A DNA stretch of 64,000 bases. Origin: Micavibrio sp. UBA7689. Lineage in GTDB: Bacteria; Pseudomonadota; Alphaproteobacteria; Micavibrionales; Micavibrionaceae. Both the position numbers and the translations under genes were made by a program. Positions 17,561 through 26,036 of the stretch are shown in pieces. The DNA is taken from positions 142,383 to 206,382 of the forward strand of contig DLGR01000045.1 in NCBI GenBank assembly GCA_002482805.1. Direction: 5' to 3'. The notes below the pieces were generated by a model that did no database searches, was not told where the DNA came from, and saw only the letters and a program-made list of their open reading frames with translations. Each line of letters opens with the position of its first letter. Positions within the stretch are counted from its first letter, which is position 1.

Positions 17561-18938
17561 CGGGAAGTACTGTGGATTCGCCTTCCATACCGAGACGGTT
17601 TATCTCGTTGTTGACGCTTTGTTGCTGCTCAAGCAACGCCGTTTCCAGCATGACGGAAAGAATGGATTCGGAGCGCAGGATACTGCGGTACATATCGCGT
17701 CTTTGCATCAATTCAATAGCCTGCATGGCGACCGTTTTACGGTCCACGTTTGCAGGCTTGTCGATAAGTTCTGTGTAGAATATAGGGTTTTGGTAGAGCT
17801 TTTTGGTGAGCACTTCCATCTGCGCGTAATAGCTCGGGCGCTCACCGAGATAGGTGATGATCTCTTCTCCTGCGTCATCGTCTTGCGACATGCCCATTTC
17901 TTTCATGATGGCGTACATGTAAGGCGCAACTTCTACCTCGCCTTGCGTTTTGAGGGCCGCGATAGCGGCGAAGGAGTTACGCGCCACGGAACGCTTGGCC
18001 GCTATGGAGCGGATGTCCATATATTGCGTCACGCCTTCGGTGTTGGGAACGCCGGCTTCGTTGGAAAGGAAGGTTGCCGGAATTGCAGGCGGCACTTTGT
18101 GTGCGTAAAGATTCGATGCCAGTGCCAGAATATCTTCTTCTGCGGCTGTTGTCCCGCGGTCGCCGTGATCAACATCACCGCCGGGTGTAAAGTTCAGTTG
18201 CAGCGTCAAAGGCCCGTCGAGCACGTTGGTGTAGCTGATGTCGTTGTTCACACGTCCGGGGTCTGCGGGCACATCGGGGCACAACGCGCCAAGACCGCGG
18301 CCGTTATCGCCGCGTGCGCAATAAACTTCGCGGAATTGCGCGATACGGCTCAAATAATCGGATGTGCGTCCGTTCCCCGTTACCGCGTCTCCCGACAGAA
18401 GTTCGCGTTGCAGAACACGGGTCGAAACACCGATGGCGCTCAAGTCCATATTACGGTCGGCGGCGGCCAGAGAGCGGGTGGCGGTTCCGAACGTACACAT
18501 GCCTTCCGACGGGTGATAATCTTTGTGTGCCTGCGCCATCATTTGCTGAAACAAACGTTGGGTTTCCAACTGGTGCTTGGCATCGAGAAGCATGCCGATC
18601 GCAAGAATCTGGTGCATGGAAGCGGCCGTCAATTGCTCGGCCATACGCTGCATCGAAGGAAGAATGGTTTGCGCGAACAAAACATTGACCATCCAGTTGC
18701 GGTGCATGGTGAAACGCTGGTCCAGCCACTCGTTTGTGGTCTCGGTATTGGTTTCGGATGTCGTCGTGCACCCTGTGTCGCAGTTAATATTGCCCAAATC
18801 ACAGGCTCCGTTACATACGCCACAAACGCTAAATCCCGCGTATGACGGCGAAAGTGGCGTGAAGAGGATAAGGCCCGATACGACAACCAGAGATAGAGTA
18901 AGCGTGAAAGCGGAGAGGCGTCTCATGAAGTGTGTCAT
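17550..18938 (-). CDS. exported protein, triplicated unknown family, copy B
   Basis: Unrecognised exported protein of 462 residues. The signal peptide is about residues 1-35 (FTLTLSLVVVSGLILFTPLS, then PSYAGF), followed by a cysteine cluster (CGVCNGACDLGNINCDTGC) absent from copy A. The shared blocks come next: LDAKHQLETQRLFQ, DYHPSEGMCTFGT, YCARGDNGRGLGALC, a DIRSIAAKRSVARNSFAAI stretch, then ERPSYYAQMEVLTKKLYQ and DKPANVDRK. The fold looks mostly helical. Start and stop overlap both neighbours. The N-terminal cluster of six cysteines suggests metal binding or disulfides in the periplasm. Confidence 0.75.
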   Translation of the reverse strand: MTHFMRRLSAFTLTLSLVVVSGLILFTPLSPSYAGFSVCGVCNGACDLGNINCDTGCTTTSETNTETTNEWLDQRFTMHRNWMVNVLFAQTILPSMQRMAEQLTAASMHQILAIGMLLDAKHQLETQRLFQQMMAQAHKDYHPSEGMCTFGTATRSLAAADRNMDLSAIGVSTRVLQRELLSGDAVTGNGRTSDYLSRIAQFREVYCARGDNGRGLGALCPDVPADPGRVNNDISYTNVLDGPLTLQLNFTPGGDVDHGDRGTTAAEEDILALASNLYAHKVPPAIPATFLSNEAGVPNTEGVTQYMDIRSIAAKRSVARNSFAAIAALKTQGEVEVAPYMYAIMKEMGMSQDDDAGEEIITYLGERPSYYAQMEVLTKKLYQNPIFYTELIDKPANVDRKTVAMQAIELMQRRDMYRSILRSESILSVMLETALLEQQQSVNNEINRLGMEGESTVLPDAP

Positions 18939-20353
18939 TGCGCATCTCCCGGAGCCAGGCCGCCTAACGCACTGGCGGCTTTTTCCTGTTCACGCACCAG
19001 CATGGTTTCTAGAAGAACGGACAGCACAGCCTCTGAGCGCAGCAAGCTGTTGTACAAATCGCGATCCTGCATCAATCCGATGGCTTGTAATGCAGCGCCC
19101 TTGCGCTCGATGTTGACAGGCTTGTCGATCAACTCCGTGTAAAAAAGCGGATTTTGGTAGAGCTTTTTCGTGAGCACTTCCATCTGCGCGAAATAGCTGG
19201 GATTGTCGCCGAGCAGTGCATTGATCTCTTCATCGTCCGCCACGCCGAGTTCGCGTATGACGGCCTTCGTGAAAGGCGCCGAAGAAGGATCGCCCGCCGC
19301 GCGCATCGATACCAACGCTGCAAAAGAGTTTTGTGCAACGGAGCGTTTGGCAAAAATCGAACGTAAATCCATATAGCGCTCGACGTTATTGAGCATGATC
19401 CTGTTGCTCTCGGGATCGGCGTTGGCCAGCTTGGTGGGCGGGATGAGCGAGGGCACGCTATGCGCAAAAAGATTGGCGGACAGTGCGAAAACATCTTCTT
19501 CATCCGGCGTTTCTTCCGCAGCGCCCGTTCCCGCGGCTGGCGCGGGCGGTGTCGGCGCAAAATCCAGATCCAGCGTCAGGCGTGTCTCGATGTTGCGTGT
19601 GTAATCGACGTCAATATTGCGGCGGCCGGGCTCTGCATTCGTCTGGCACAGATTGACCAGGCCTTTGGCGTTGTCGGCGGGATCGCAATAAACTTGTATG
19701 AAACGTTGCAGGCGTGAAGCGATATCGGAATCCCCGGAATTGCTGGATAAGCCCATACCACCCAAAGTTTGTCTCTGCATCATGCGTTGCGCAAGGGTCG
19801 TCTGCGCAAGGTTGGATCTGCGTTCGGAACTTGCCAGCGCGCGCACCGTAGTACCGAACGTACACATGCCTTCGGAAGGATGGTAATCCTTGTGCGCCTG
19901 CGCGCTGAGCGTCTGAAACAATCTTTGTGTTTCCAATTGATGTTTCGCGTCCAGCATCATGCCGACGCCTTCAACCTGCAGCTCACCGGCAACAGTCAAT
20001 TGTTCCGCAAAGAGATGCATGGCAGGCAGGATGTTTTCCTCCCACCACGTGTTGACGATCCAGTCCTCGTGTTCGTCAAAAGAATCGGAAATATTTTCTT
20101 GAATTTCCAGATGGTGTTGGGGAATTTCGGTAGCGCAGGCGGAGCACATACATGTACCCGAGGCATAGGCGTTTTTTACGCCCGGCAACAACAATGCCAG
20201 CGCAGCGATAAGGCTGGCGACCAGAATTCTCGATTTTTTAACCCGTGCCTTGTCCAAGCGGCAATCCCCCGAAGCCTTGCGGTCCCTATGGCTCCTAAAG
20301 CGGTGTTTAGGAATGATAAACCATAATTCTTTGAAAAAACGCCGTTTCTTCAA
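18935..20353 (-). CDS. exported protein, triplicated unknown family, copy C (first gene of operon)
   Basis: Unrecognised exported protein, 472 residues as drawn. The hydrophobic signal segment (ILVASLIAALALLLPGV, then KNAYA) begins only near residue 43 after a long basic stretch, so the true start may be the TTG at about residue 33 (LDKARVKKSR). After the signal comes SGTCMCSACATEIPQ, then the family blocks LDAKHQLETQRLFQ, DYHPSEGMCTFGT, YCDPADNAKGLVNLC, IFAKRSVAQNSFAALVS, NPSYFAQMEVLTKKLYQ and DKPVNIERK. Copies B and C are clearly closer to each other than to A. The gene is divergent from dotI across 211 bases, so its promoter is probably in that shared region. Confidence 0.75.
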   Translation of the reverse strand: MKKRRFFKELWFIIPKHRFRSHRDRKASGDCRLDKARVKKSRILVASLIAALALLLPGVKNAYASGTCMCSACATEIPQHHLEIQENISDSFDEHEDWIVNTWWEENILPAMHLFAEQLTVAGELQVEGVGMMLDAKHQLETQRLFQTLSAQAHKDYHPSEGMCTFGTTVRALASSERRSNLAQTTLAQRMMQRQTLGGMGLSSNSGDSDIASRLQRFIQVYCDPADNAKGLVNLCQTNAEPGRRNIDVDYTRNIETRLTLDLDFAPTPPAPAAGTGAAEETPDEEDVFALSANLFAHSVPSLIPPTKLANADPESNRIMLNNVERYMDLRSIFAKRSVAQNSFAALVSMRAAGDPSSAPFTKAVIRELGVADDEEINALLGDNPSYFAQMEVLTKKLYQNPLFYTELIDKPVNIERKGAALQAIGLMQDRDLYNSLLRSEAVLSVLLETMLVREQEKAASALGGLAPGDAQ

Positions 20354-20402
20354 AGCCTAGAAAAATTCTAACACAGTTTAAAACCAAAACGCACGTTTGT
20401 CT

Positions 20403-20442
20403 CCCCCCGAAGGCCTCGGTTTTTTGATTTTTACGGGGGGAC
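20403..20442 (+). other. nested GC-rich hairpins in the region between copy C and dotI
   Basis: An outer inverted repeat CCCCCCG...CGGGGGG encloses a small hairpin (CCGA-AGGCC-TCGG) followed at once by TTTTTT. The small hairpin has the form of a rho-independent terminator reading toward dotI, yet no gene lies upstream of it on that strand. It could act as an attenuator in a dotI leader transcript or block antisense read-out. Confidence 0.4.
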
Positions 20443-20564
20443 AACTTTCATATCGGAAATTGTTCTTTTGAAACGAATATGTTCCAATGGAAGGGCGATT
20501 TGGTTTTAAGGGCCAAATCCGCTATCCTATGCGTCTCGCATTTTAACGATGAAGTCTTGATCCC

Positions 20565-21305
20565 ATGGCCGAAGATACAGCACCCAAAGCACCCAATCCG
20601 CGTAGCGCAAGGCCCCAAGGCCGCCCGCCGGAAGGGGTAGGCCGTCCAAAAAAAGCTGCCGTAACGCGCCCTGACAGTTCGGATACGTCGGGTCTGGGCC
20701 GTGTTATGGTCAGAAACGAATTCTATCGCGACGGTTACCGCATGGCGCTTCGCGTAGCCGTTATCCAATGTTTTGTTATTTTTGGCCTGATCGGGGCGAT
20801 GTTCTTTGTGATTTATGTGCACCAGCCTGAAAACCGCTACTTTGCTACCACGGAAGACGGACGTCTGATCCCGATGGTACCGCTGACCGAACCGAACCTC
20901 TCCACGCCTGCGTTACTCTCATGGGTTGCGCAATCGGCGTCCGAAACAATGTCGTTCTCGTTCTCCAACTACCGCAGAAACCTGCAGGAATCCTCGCGCC
21001 ATTTTACCCGCGCAGGTTGGGACAGCTTCTCCAAAGCCTTGCAGCAATCACGTATTATTGAATCGATCGAAGCCAACACGCAGGAGGTTTCCGCCGTTCC
21101 CCGCGGCGCGCCCGTCCTGAAATCCGAAGGTGTGGTCGCAGGTCAATATCAATGGGTTGTACAGGTCCCGATGATCCTGTCTTATGTGTCGGGCTCTAAA
21201 ACCCGTACCGATAAATGGATTGTCACGATCGTCGTCGTTCGCGTTCCCAGACTGGAAAGCCCGAACGGCGTTGGTATCGCGCAATGGATAGCGGTTCCGG
21301 GTTAA
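20565..21305 (+). CDS. dotI: DotI/IcmL (TraM-like) type IVB secretion inner-membrane protein
   Basis: Bitopic inner-membrane protein, 246 residues. A disordered basic/Pro-rich cytoplasmic N-terminus (1-45) precedes LGRVMVRNEFYRDGYRMALR, one transmembrane helix (VAVIQCFVIFGLIGAMFFVIY, about 66-86), and a periplasmic domain with FSNYRRNLQESSRHFTRAGW. The domain ends in the beta-rich WVVQVPMILSYVSGS and WIVTIVVVRVPR. DotI forms an inner-membrane ring beneath the core complex and is structurally related to VirB8. It opens block B, and dotH follows after 29 bases, as in IncI traM-traN. Confidence 0.92.
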   Translation: MAEDTAPKAPNPRSARPQGRPPEGVGRPKKAAVTRPDSSDTSGLGRVMVRNEFYRDGYRMALRVAVIQCFVIFGLIGAMFFVIYVHQPENRYFATTEDGRLIPMVPLTEPNLSTPALLSWVAQSASETMSFSFSNYRRNLQESSRHFTRAGWDSFSKALQQSRIIESIEANTQEVSAVPRGAPVLKSEGVVAGQYQWVVQVPMILSYVSGSKTRTDKWIVTIVVVRVPRLESPNGVGIAQWIAVPG

Positions 21306-21334
21306 GAATTAGGGTAAGATTGGTGTTGGCATTT

Positions 21335-22774
21335 ATGAAATTACAAAAATCTTTTGAACGGGAAAAAAGCTCTCTCCTTATGGTGAGCACTTTGGTTCTT
21401 GTTGCGGTTGCTTTTGCGGCTCCGGTATCGGCGCAGGAAACGAAATCTCAGCTCTCTGCAGAAGCCGCGGAAGAGCAAGTACCGGCGGCATTTCCTGACA
21501 TAAACATTCCGCAAGCCGCGCCGGAAGACGAGGCCAAAAAAGCCGCCCGCGCCGATATTGCTGCGGAAGCGGCGGCAGAGGCTGAAAATGCCCCTCCCGC
21601 ACCCGAAGAAAAGAAACTGGTACCCGCGACCGCCATGGGCGCGGCCGCCCAGAAGGTAGAGAGCAATAAAGAAGAGGGCGCACCCGAAACGGCAGAAGCG
21701 CCCACGGAAAACAGTGCGTCCGATCTCGCGGCACAATTGGGCGCAAAGTCCGCTGACGACAAACCCAATGCGGTGGAAGATGCCGCCGCTGCAGCAGAAG
21801 ATGATTCCGCGCCGGCTCTGCCGGACATCCTCGAAAAATACGGTGCCAAAGCCGATGAAGTGGGCAAGGAAGATGCGCTGCCCGATGTTGGCGCGCCTGC
21901 GATGTCCGATCTTGGCTTGGAAGCAGGCACGGGCGCGGTAAACGCCGCGGGGCAAACGCAGGAACAACTACAAAATGAAATTCGCACCGAAGCTTATGAT
22001 GCGGCATTGACGGGTACTTTCCCGCTTTCGCCCGATCAGGTCAAAACGCTTTTGAAACGCTATGACGAAACTCAGGAAGCGGTGCAGACGCCCGTCTATA
22101 AATTGCCGACGCCTGAAATCACGGTGCAAAACATATCCTTGGATCCGGGCATCGTTCCACCCACCATCAAAACAGCTGTCGGCAACGTCACGACCATCAA
22201 CATGCTCGATGCCACGGGTTCTCCATGGCCGGTGCAGGATGTGACATGGGCCGGTGATTTCGAAGTGGTCGAACCTGAAGAAGGCGGCCATATCATCCGC
22301 ATCACGCCGATGGAACATTTTGCGCGCGGTAACATCGTTATTCGTCTTCTGACTTTGAAAACGCCGCTCACGCTGACGCTCGAAACATCGCGCGACACCG
22401 TTCAATACCGCGTCGATGCGCGCATTCCCGAATATGGCCCGTTCGCCGCTGCGCCTTTGATGCAGGGCGCGAAATCCACGATGGTTGCGGGCTCTCCTGA
22501 TCTTACATCGCTTCTGGACGGTGTTATGCCCGTAGGCATGGAAAAACTGGAAGTCGGCGGCGTTGACGGACGCACGACGGCTTATGCATCCAACGGCACC
22601 ACCTATGTGCGCACGCCGCTCACGCTTATGTCGCCGGCATGGCACAGCTCCGTATCCTCAGCGGACGGAATGAACGTTTACGCTCTTACCAATGCACCCG
22701 TGCTTTTGCTGTCTGATGGCGGCGAGTTCCTGCGGGCCACATTGTCGGAAAAAAAGGACCTGCTCGATGAGTAA
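21335..22774 (+). CDS. dotH: DotH/IcmK (TraN-like) type IVB secretion core protein
   Basis: Outer-membrane core-complex protein, 479 residues. The start is the ATG at 21335, giving signal peptide residues 1-33 (LLMVSTLVLVAVAFAAPVSA). An Ala/Glu-rich low-complexity region (35-210) follows. The conserved C-terminal domain (about 230-479) contains QVKTLLKRYDETQEAV, VTTINMLDATGSPWPV, and YPI-type beta strands such as IIRITPMEHFARGNIVIRLL. DotH depends on DotC and DotD for outer-membrane localisation in Legionella. The gene overlaps dotG by eight bases. Confidence 0.9.
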   Translation: MKLQKSFEREKSSLLMVSTLVLVAVAFAAPVSAQETKSQLSAEAAEEQVPAAFPDINIPQAAPEDEAKKAARADIAAEAAAEAENAPPAPEEKKLVPATAMGAAAQKVESNKEEGAPETAEAPTENSASDLAAQLGAKSADDKPNAVEDAAAAAEDDSAPALPDILEKYGAKADEVGKEDALPDVGAPAMSDLGLEAGTGAVNAAGQTQEQLQNEIRTEAYDAALTGTFPLSPDQVKTLLKRYDETQEAVQTPVYKLPTPEITVQNISLDPGIVPPTIKTAVGNVTTINMLDATGSPWPVQDVTWAGDFEVVEPEEGGHIIRITPMEHFARGNIVIRLLTLKTPLTLTLETSRDTVQYRVDARIPEYGPFAAAPLMQGAKSTMVAGSPDLTSLLDGVMPVGMEKLEVGGVDGRTTAYASNGTTYVRTPLTLMSPAWHSSVSSADGMNVYALTNAPVLLLSDGGEFLRATLSEKKDLLDE

Positions 22775-24053
22775 CAATGAAAACGATGATCTGGACGTCG
22801 AGAATTTTGACGACGGCGGCTTCGATGATTTTTCGAAGAAAGGTTCGCTGGGCGATTTGTGGCGCAACAACCCTATGGTCAAGATCGGCGTCATTTTGGC
22901 GGGTCTGGCTGTAGTTGCTGGCGGATTGGTTTTGTTCGGCGGCCCGGAAGAAAAAGTGACGAACTCCACCATCGCCACGCGCGGTAACGACGTCAACGAA
23001 GCCCCCGGCACAGCCGAAGTTTCCAAGACGATGCAGGATTCCATCGAAGAAACGAATTTGCAGCGCGCGGAAGACGCATTGCGCAAAGAGCAGTCCACCG
23101 TTCCCATGCCTTACGAGCCGCCCAAAGGTCAGCTCCCGGTTCCTGCCGAAGCGCCGTCGGGTGAAGATCCGCTGGATCGCTGGAAACGCATGCAAGAAGA
23201 GCGCGTGCGCCAGCAAGAAACGCTGAAACAAGCGAAGCCTCCGGGACAAGCGGGCAAACAGGTTGACACCAAAACGCCTGCCATCAACGCGATGGCGGAT
23301 TCGATGGCGGGACAAATGCAATCCATGCTGAAGACGCAAAAGATCGAAGGCCCGCAGAATAAAAACATCACGGGCGTCGATTTCGTGGAATCGGTGCAGG
23401 AGAAAAGACGCAAAAAAGCCGAAGAGCAAAATATGCGCACACAGGCCGCCAACGCTTCGAAAGCAGGTGTGGAAGACGATCAAATCGAAGATATCGTAAT
23501 TCCTGCAGGCACTATCGAATATGGCCAGTCTGTTATCGAAGCGAATACAGATGCCCCCGGCCCTGTCATGGCGCAAATCATTTCTGGTCCCTTGCGCGGT
23601 TCCCGTGTGATCGGAAGCTTTACGTCCACGGATGAATATATCACGCTTAACTTCAACACGATCGTTATCGACGGTATCGATTATCCGGTTGAAGCTGTGG
23701 CGATTGACCCGAACAGCACGTTGCCGGGCATGGTCACGGAAATCGATCGTCGCTACTTCAAGCGTATCATCCTGCCGATGGCCGCTGAATTTGTGACAGG
23801 TTTTGCCGATGCGCTTTCGGAATCCGGCACCACCAGCGTCTTTATTTCGGATTCGTCCGTTACGCAGTCCACTTCGGATAAGGATTCCGAACAGGAAGTG
23901 GCTTCCGGGGTTTCCGAAGCGGGCGACAAGCTGAGCGACATCCTGAACGATGAGGCCGATAACACCAAACCTATGCTGCGTTTGGCGTCAGGCACCCCCA
24001 TGGGCATTTTGTTTATTGCCCCTGTCGTGGATACCAGCCTTGAAAGCAGATAG
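22767..24053 (+). CDS. dotG: DotG/IcmE (TraO-like, VirB10-type C-terminus) channel protein
   Basis: Protein spanning from the inner membrane to the outer-membrane core, 428 residues from the ATG that overlaps the dotH stop. The acidic cytoplasmic start (1-35) is followed by one transmembrane helix (VKIGVILAGLAVVAGGLVLF, about 37-56), a charged periplasmic stretch, and a TrbI/VirB10-like beta domain. That domain runs from VIPAGTIEYGQSVIEANTDA through GSRVIGSFTSTDEYITLNF to the C-terminal hydrophobic GTPMGILFIAPVV. Legionella DotG is over 1,000 residues because of long pentapeptide repeats. Those repeats are absent here, so it resembles the plasmid protein TraO in size. Confidence 0.92.
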   Translation: MSNNENDDLDVENFDDGGFDDFSKKGSLGDLWRNNPMVKIGVILAGLAVVAGGLVLFGGPEEKVTNSTIATRGNDVNEAPGTAEVSKTMQDSIEETNLQRAEDALRKEQSTVPMPYEPPKGQLPVPAEAPSGEDPLDRWKRMQEERVRQQETLKQAKPPGQAGKQVDTKTPAINAMADSMAGQMQSMLKTQKIEGPQNKNITGVDFVESVQEKRRKKAEEQNMRTQAANASKAGVEDDQIEDIVIPAGTIEYGQSVIEANTDAPGPVMAQIISGPLRGSRVIGSFTSTDEYITLNFNTIVIDGIDYPVEAVAIDPNSTLPGMVTEIDRRYFKRIILPMAAEFVTGFADALSESGTTSVFISDSSVTQSTSDKDSEQEVASGVSEAGDKLSDILNDEADNTKPMLRLASGTPMGILFIAPVVDTSLESR

Positions 24054-24122
24054 AAAATCGCCTAATTTCAGGCTTGTAATTAACGCTTAGAGAAAACAGC
24101 GATCGGAAAACGGGCGGATCAG

Positions 24123-25622
24123 ATGATTGACAAAAACAAAGGCAAAGGCGGCGGCGAATTCGATGACGATGGTTTCGAAGGCGAAGATTTCGATGACGCC
24201 TATTTCGACGAAACGGTCGAGGATGCCGGCATAGAAGATCTGCCCCCTGAAGAAGGCGATTTGGCCGATGAAGATTTCGAAGCCGAAGACTGGCAGGATG
24301 AAGAAGCCGAAGACGCCGGTAAAAAAGGCAAGAAGGCCAAAAAAGACAAGTCTGTAAAATCCGGCGAAAAAAAGAAGATGAGCACGAACACGCTGATCAT
24401 CATGGGCGCTGTGGTGCTCGGCGTCGGCGTCATGCTGTTCAATTTGAGCAAACCGCCTGCGGGCAGCGCGGCGGGCGGCAAGCCCGTAGATAATTTCAAA
24501 TCGCTTTTAAATGTCGGCGGCATCATGGATGGCACGCTGTTCGGCGATAAACCCAAAGATCCAACGGCGGAAACCCCTGCCGAAGAAGATCAAGGCTTCC
24601 TGACCAAGGTGCCCGAAGAAACCAATCCACCGCAGCCGACGCCCATCGCACCCGAAGACACATCGCTGGCTTTGACCCCCATGCCCGGTGAAGAAGGCGC
24701 TACACCCTCGGCTGAAGCTCCGCGCGGTCCCGACGACACTGTTCCTGTAGCGAATGGCGAACAGGTTCCTGTAGTCCCCGTCACGACGGATGATCCCAAC
24801 GCGCCCGCAACGGCGGAAGCAACACCTGCTGTTGAAGCGCCTGCGGGCGAAACACCGCCGGAACCAACCGCTTCTCCGGAAACGCCGAGCGCGCAAGATA
24901 TACTGAACAAAGCGATTGCAGAGCGCTCCGCTGATCAAACCGGTGAAACACCCGCGGAAGAAGCGAATTCCGAAGAAGCCAAAACGGAAGAAGTGAAAGC
25001 GGCAGAAAATCCCGTGGAAGCGGCCGTTGAAATTCCTGTGGCCGAAACACCTGCGTCTGAAACACCCGTAGTTGAAGCGCCGCCTGTTGTTGCCGCGGTC
25101 GATGCTGAGGAAGTCAAAGCGCTGGAAAGCAAACTAGAAGGCAAGATCGACGAACTCCTGCAACGCATGGAGAAAATCGAAAGCGATCTGAACACGGTGC
25201 GTGAAGCCAAAGGCGACGACACCAAAGATATCGAAGAAACTGTTCAGTCCTTGAAAGAGGAAATCGCCGAGCTGCGCTCCCGTCCCGCCGCACCTGCGCC
25301 CGAGAAAAAAGCCAAACCCAAAAAGGTTGAGCCCAAGCCCGAGCCTGTGGAAGACGCGGCTGTAGAGGAAACGACGGAAGAGGCGGCTCCCGCTCCTGCA
25401 CCAGCTCCGAAAAAGGTCGCAGCTTCTAAAACTGCTCCGACCTCCCAATGGGAACTGCGCGCTGCCCAACCGGGCCGCGCATGGGTTTCCCCGCAAGGCT
25501 CCCGCGACATGCAAAGCGTTGTCGTAGGCGACACCCTGACGGGTATCGGCAAGGTCACGGGCATCGTCTACCAGAACGGTCAATGGACCATTCAGGGCAC
25601 CCAAGGCGCTATCCACCAATAG
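24123..25622 (+). CDS. dotF: DotF/IcmG (TraP-like) type IVB secretion protein
   Basis: Inner-membrane protein of 499 residues. It has a very acidic cytoplasmic arm (1-60), a Lys-rich patch, one transmembrane helix (TLIIMGAVVLGVGVMLFNL, about 90-108), and a long Pro/Glu/Ala-rich periplasmic linker. A coiled coil follows (ALESKLEGKIDELLQRMEKI, about 337-356 and beyond to about 390), then a small C-terminal domain WELRAAQPGRAWVSPQG...VVVGDTLTGIGKVTGI...WTIQGTQGAI. That last domain has the PGRAW and GDTL-GxGKV pattern I associate with DotF/TraP. Order after dotG supports this. It is longer than Legionella DotF (about 270) because of the linker. Confidence 0.75.
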   Translation: MIDKNKGKGGGEFDDDGFEGEDFDDAYFDETVEDAGIEDLPPEEGDLADEDFEAEDWQDEEAEDAGKKGKKAKKDKSVKSGEKKKMSTNTLIIMGAVVLGVGVMLFNLSKPPAGSAAGGKPVDNFKSLLNVGGIMDGTLFGDKPKDPTAETPAEEDQGFLTKVPEETNPPQPTPIAPEDTSLALTPMPGEEGATPSAEAPRGPDDTVPVANGEQVPVVPVTTDDPNAPATAEATPAVEAPAGETPPEPTASPETPSAQDILNKAIAERSADQTGETPAEEANSEEAKTEEVKAAENPVEAAVEIPVAETPASETPVVEAPPVVAAVDAEEVKALESKLEGKIDELLQRMEKIESDLNTVREAKGDDTKDIEETVQSLKEEIAELRSRPAAPAPEKKAKPKKVEPKPEPVEDAAVEETTEEAAPAPAPAPKKVAASKTAPTSQWELRAAQPGRAWVSPQGSRDMQSVVVGDTLTGIGKVTGIVYQNGQWTIQGTQGAIHQ

Positions 25623-25635
25623 TGAAATTAATGGA

Positions 25636-25656
25636 AAAAGGCCGGATTGGCCTTTT
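25636..25656 (+). terminator. terminator after dotF
   Basis: Perfect 8-bp arms AAAAGGCC / GGCCTTTT with loop GGATT, ending in four T, 14 bases after the dotF stop. It separates dotI-dotF from the downstream icmD-like transcript. Confidence 0.7.
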
Positions 25657-26036
25657 GATCATCTTTTGCCGCATTCTGACACAATTTTGTCACAATTGAG
25701 GGCGGAAAGTTGTATTATTGAATCAAAATATATATAAAAATATTTAATTAAAACAATTATTTATATGCCATTTTCCCACCCCTCATTCACAAATTTGCCT
25801 AATTTGTCCAAAATGTGTTTAAATAGATTTATAGGGTGATTGATGGGCCCGCCTTTTAAAGGGAAAGCCTGTTAAAGACCTTAGGGGTTCAAATTCGCAA
25901 AAAGAATTTTGATTTTGTATACTTGAAGACAGGTGGCACAATACAAATCAGCGATTCTTTTAAAGAATTTGAAGTGAACGGCAAAGTTTAAAAATTTAAC
26001 GGTTTTGGTAAATAACGACTTAGAAGGAGAAAGACT
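25657..26036 (+). promoter_or_regulatory. long AT-rich upstream region of the icmD-like gene
   Basis: No gene is seen in this stretch, which is markedly richer in A and T than the rest of the window. It contains an imperfect 16-base palindrome TGACACAATTTTGTCA (25677-25692) and two candidate sigma-70 promoters. P1 is TTGTAT-17-TATAAA at 25710-25738, and P2 is TCGCAA-17-TATACT at 25895-25923. P1 would give a leader of about 290 bases and P2 about 105. The ribosome site AAGGAGA (26024-26030) is strong. Together this suggests independent, high-level and regulated expression of the downstream gene. Confidence 0.5.

Noticed and set aside
17397..18845. Open frame of 482 codons on the plus strand
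   Set aside because: It is the mirror of copy B and of the neighbouring small gene, has a His/Arg/Cys-biased composition without motifs, and no ribosome site. The minus-strand proteins have signal peptides and conserved blocks.
15792..20353. Assignment of the triplicated proteins as IcmX/TraW
   Set aside because: Length and location fit, but I could not point to a shared motif, so the name would be a guess.
25881..25900. T-loop-like sequence GGGGTTCAAATTCGC suggesting a tRNA
   Set aside because: The flanking bases do not form a T-stem, and no anticodon or acceptor stem can be drawn nearby.
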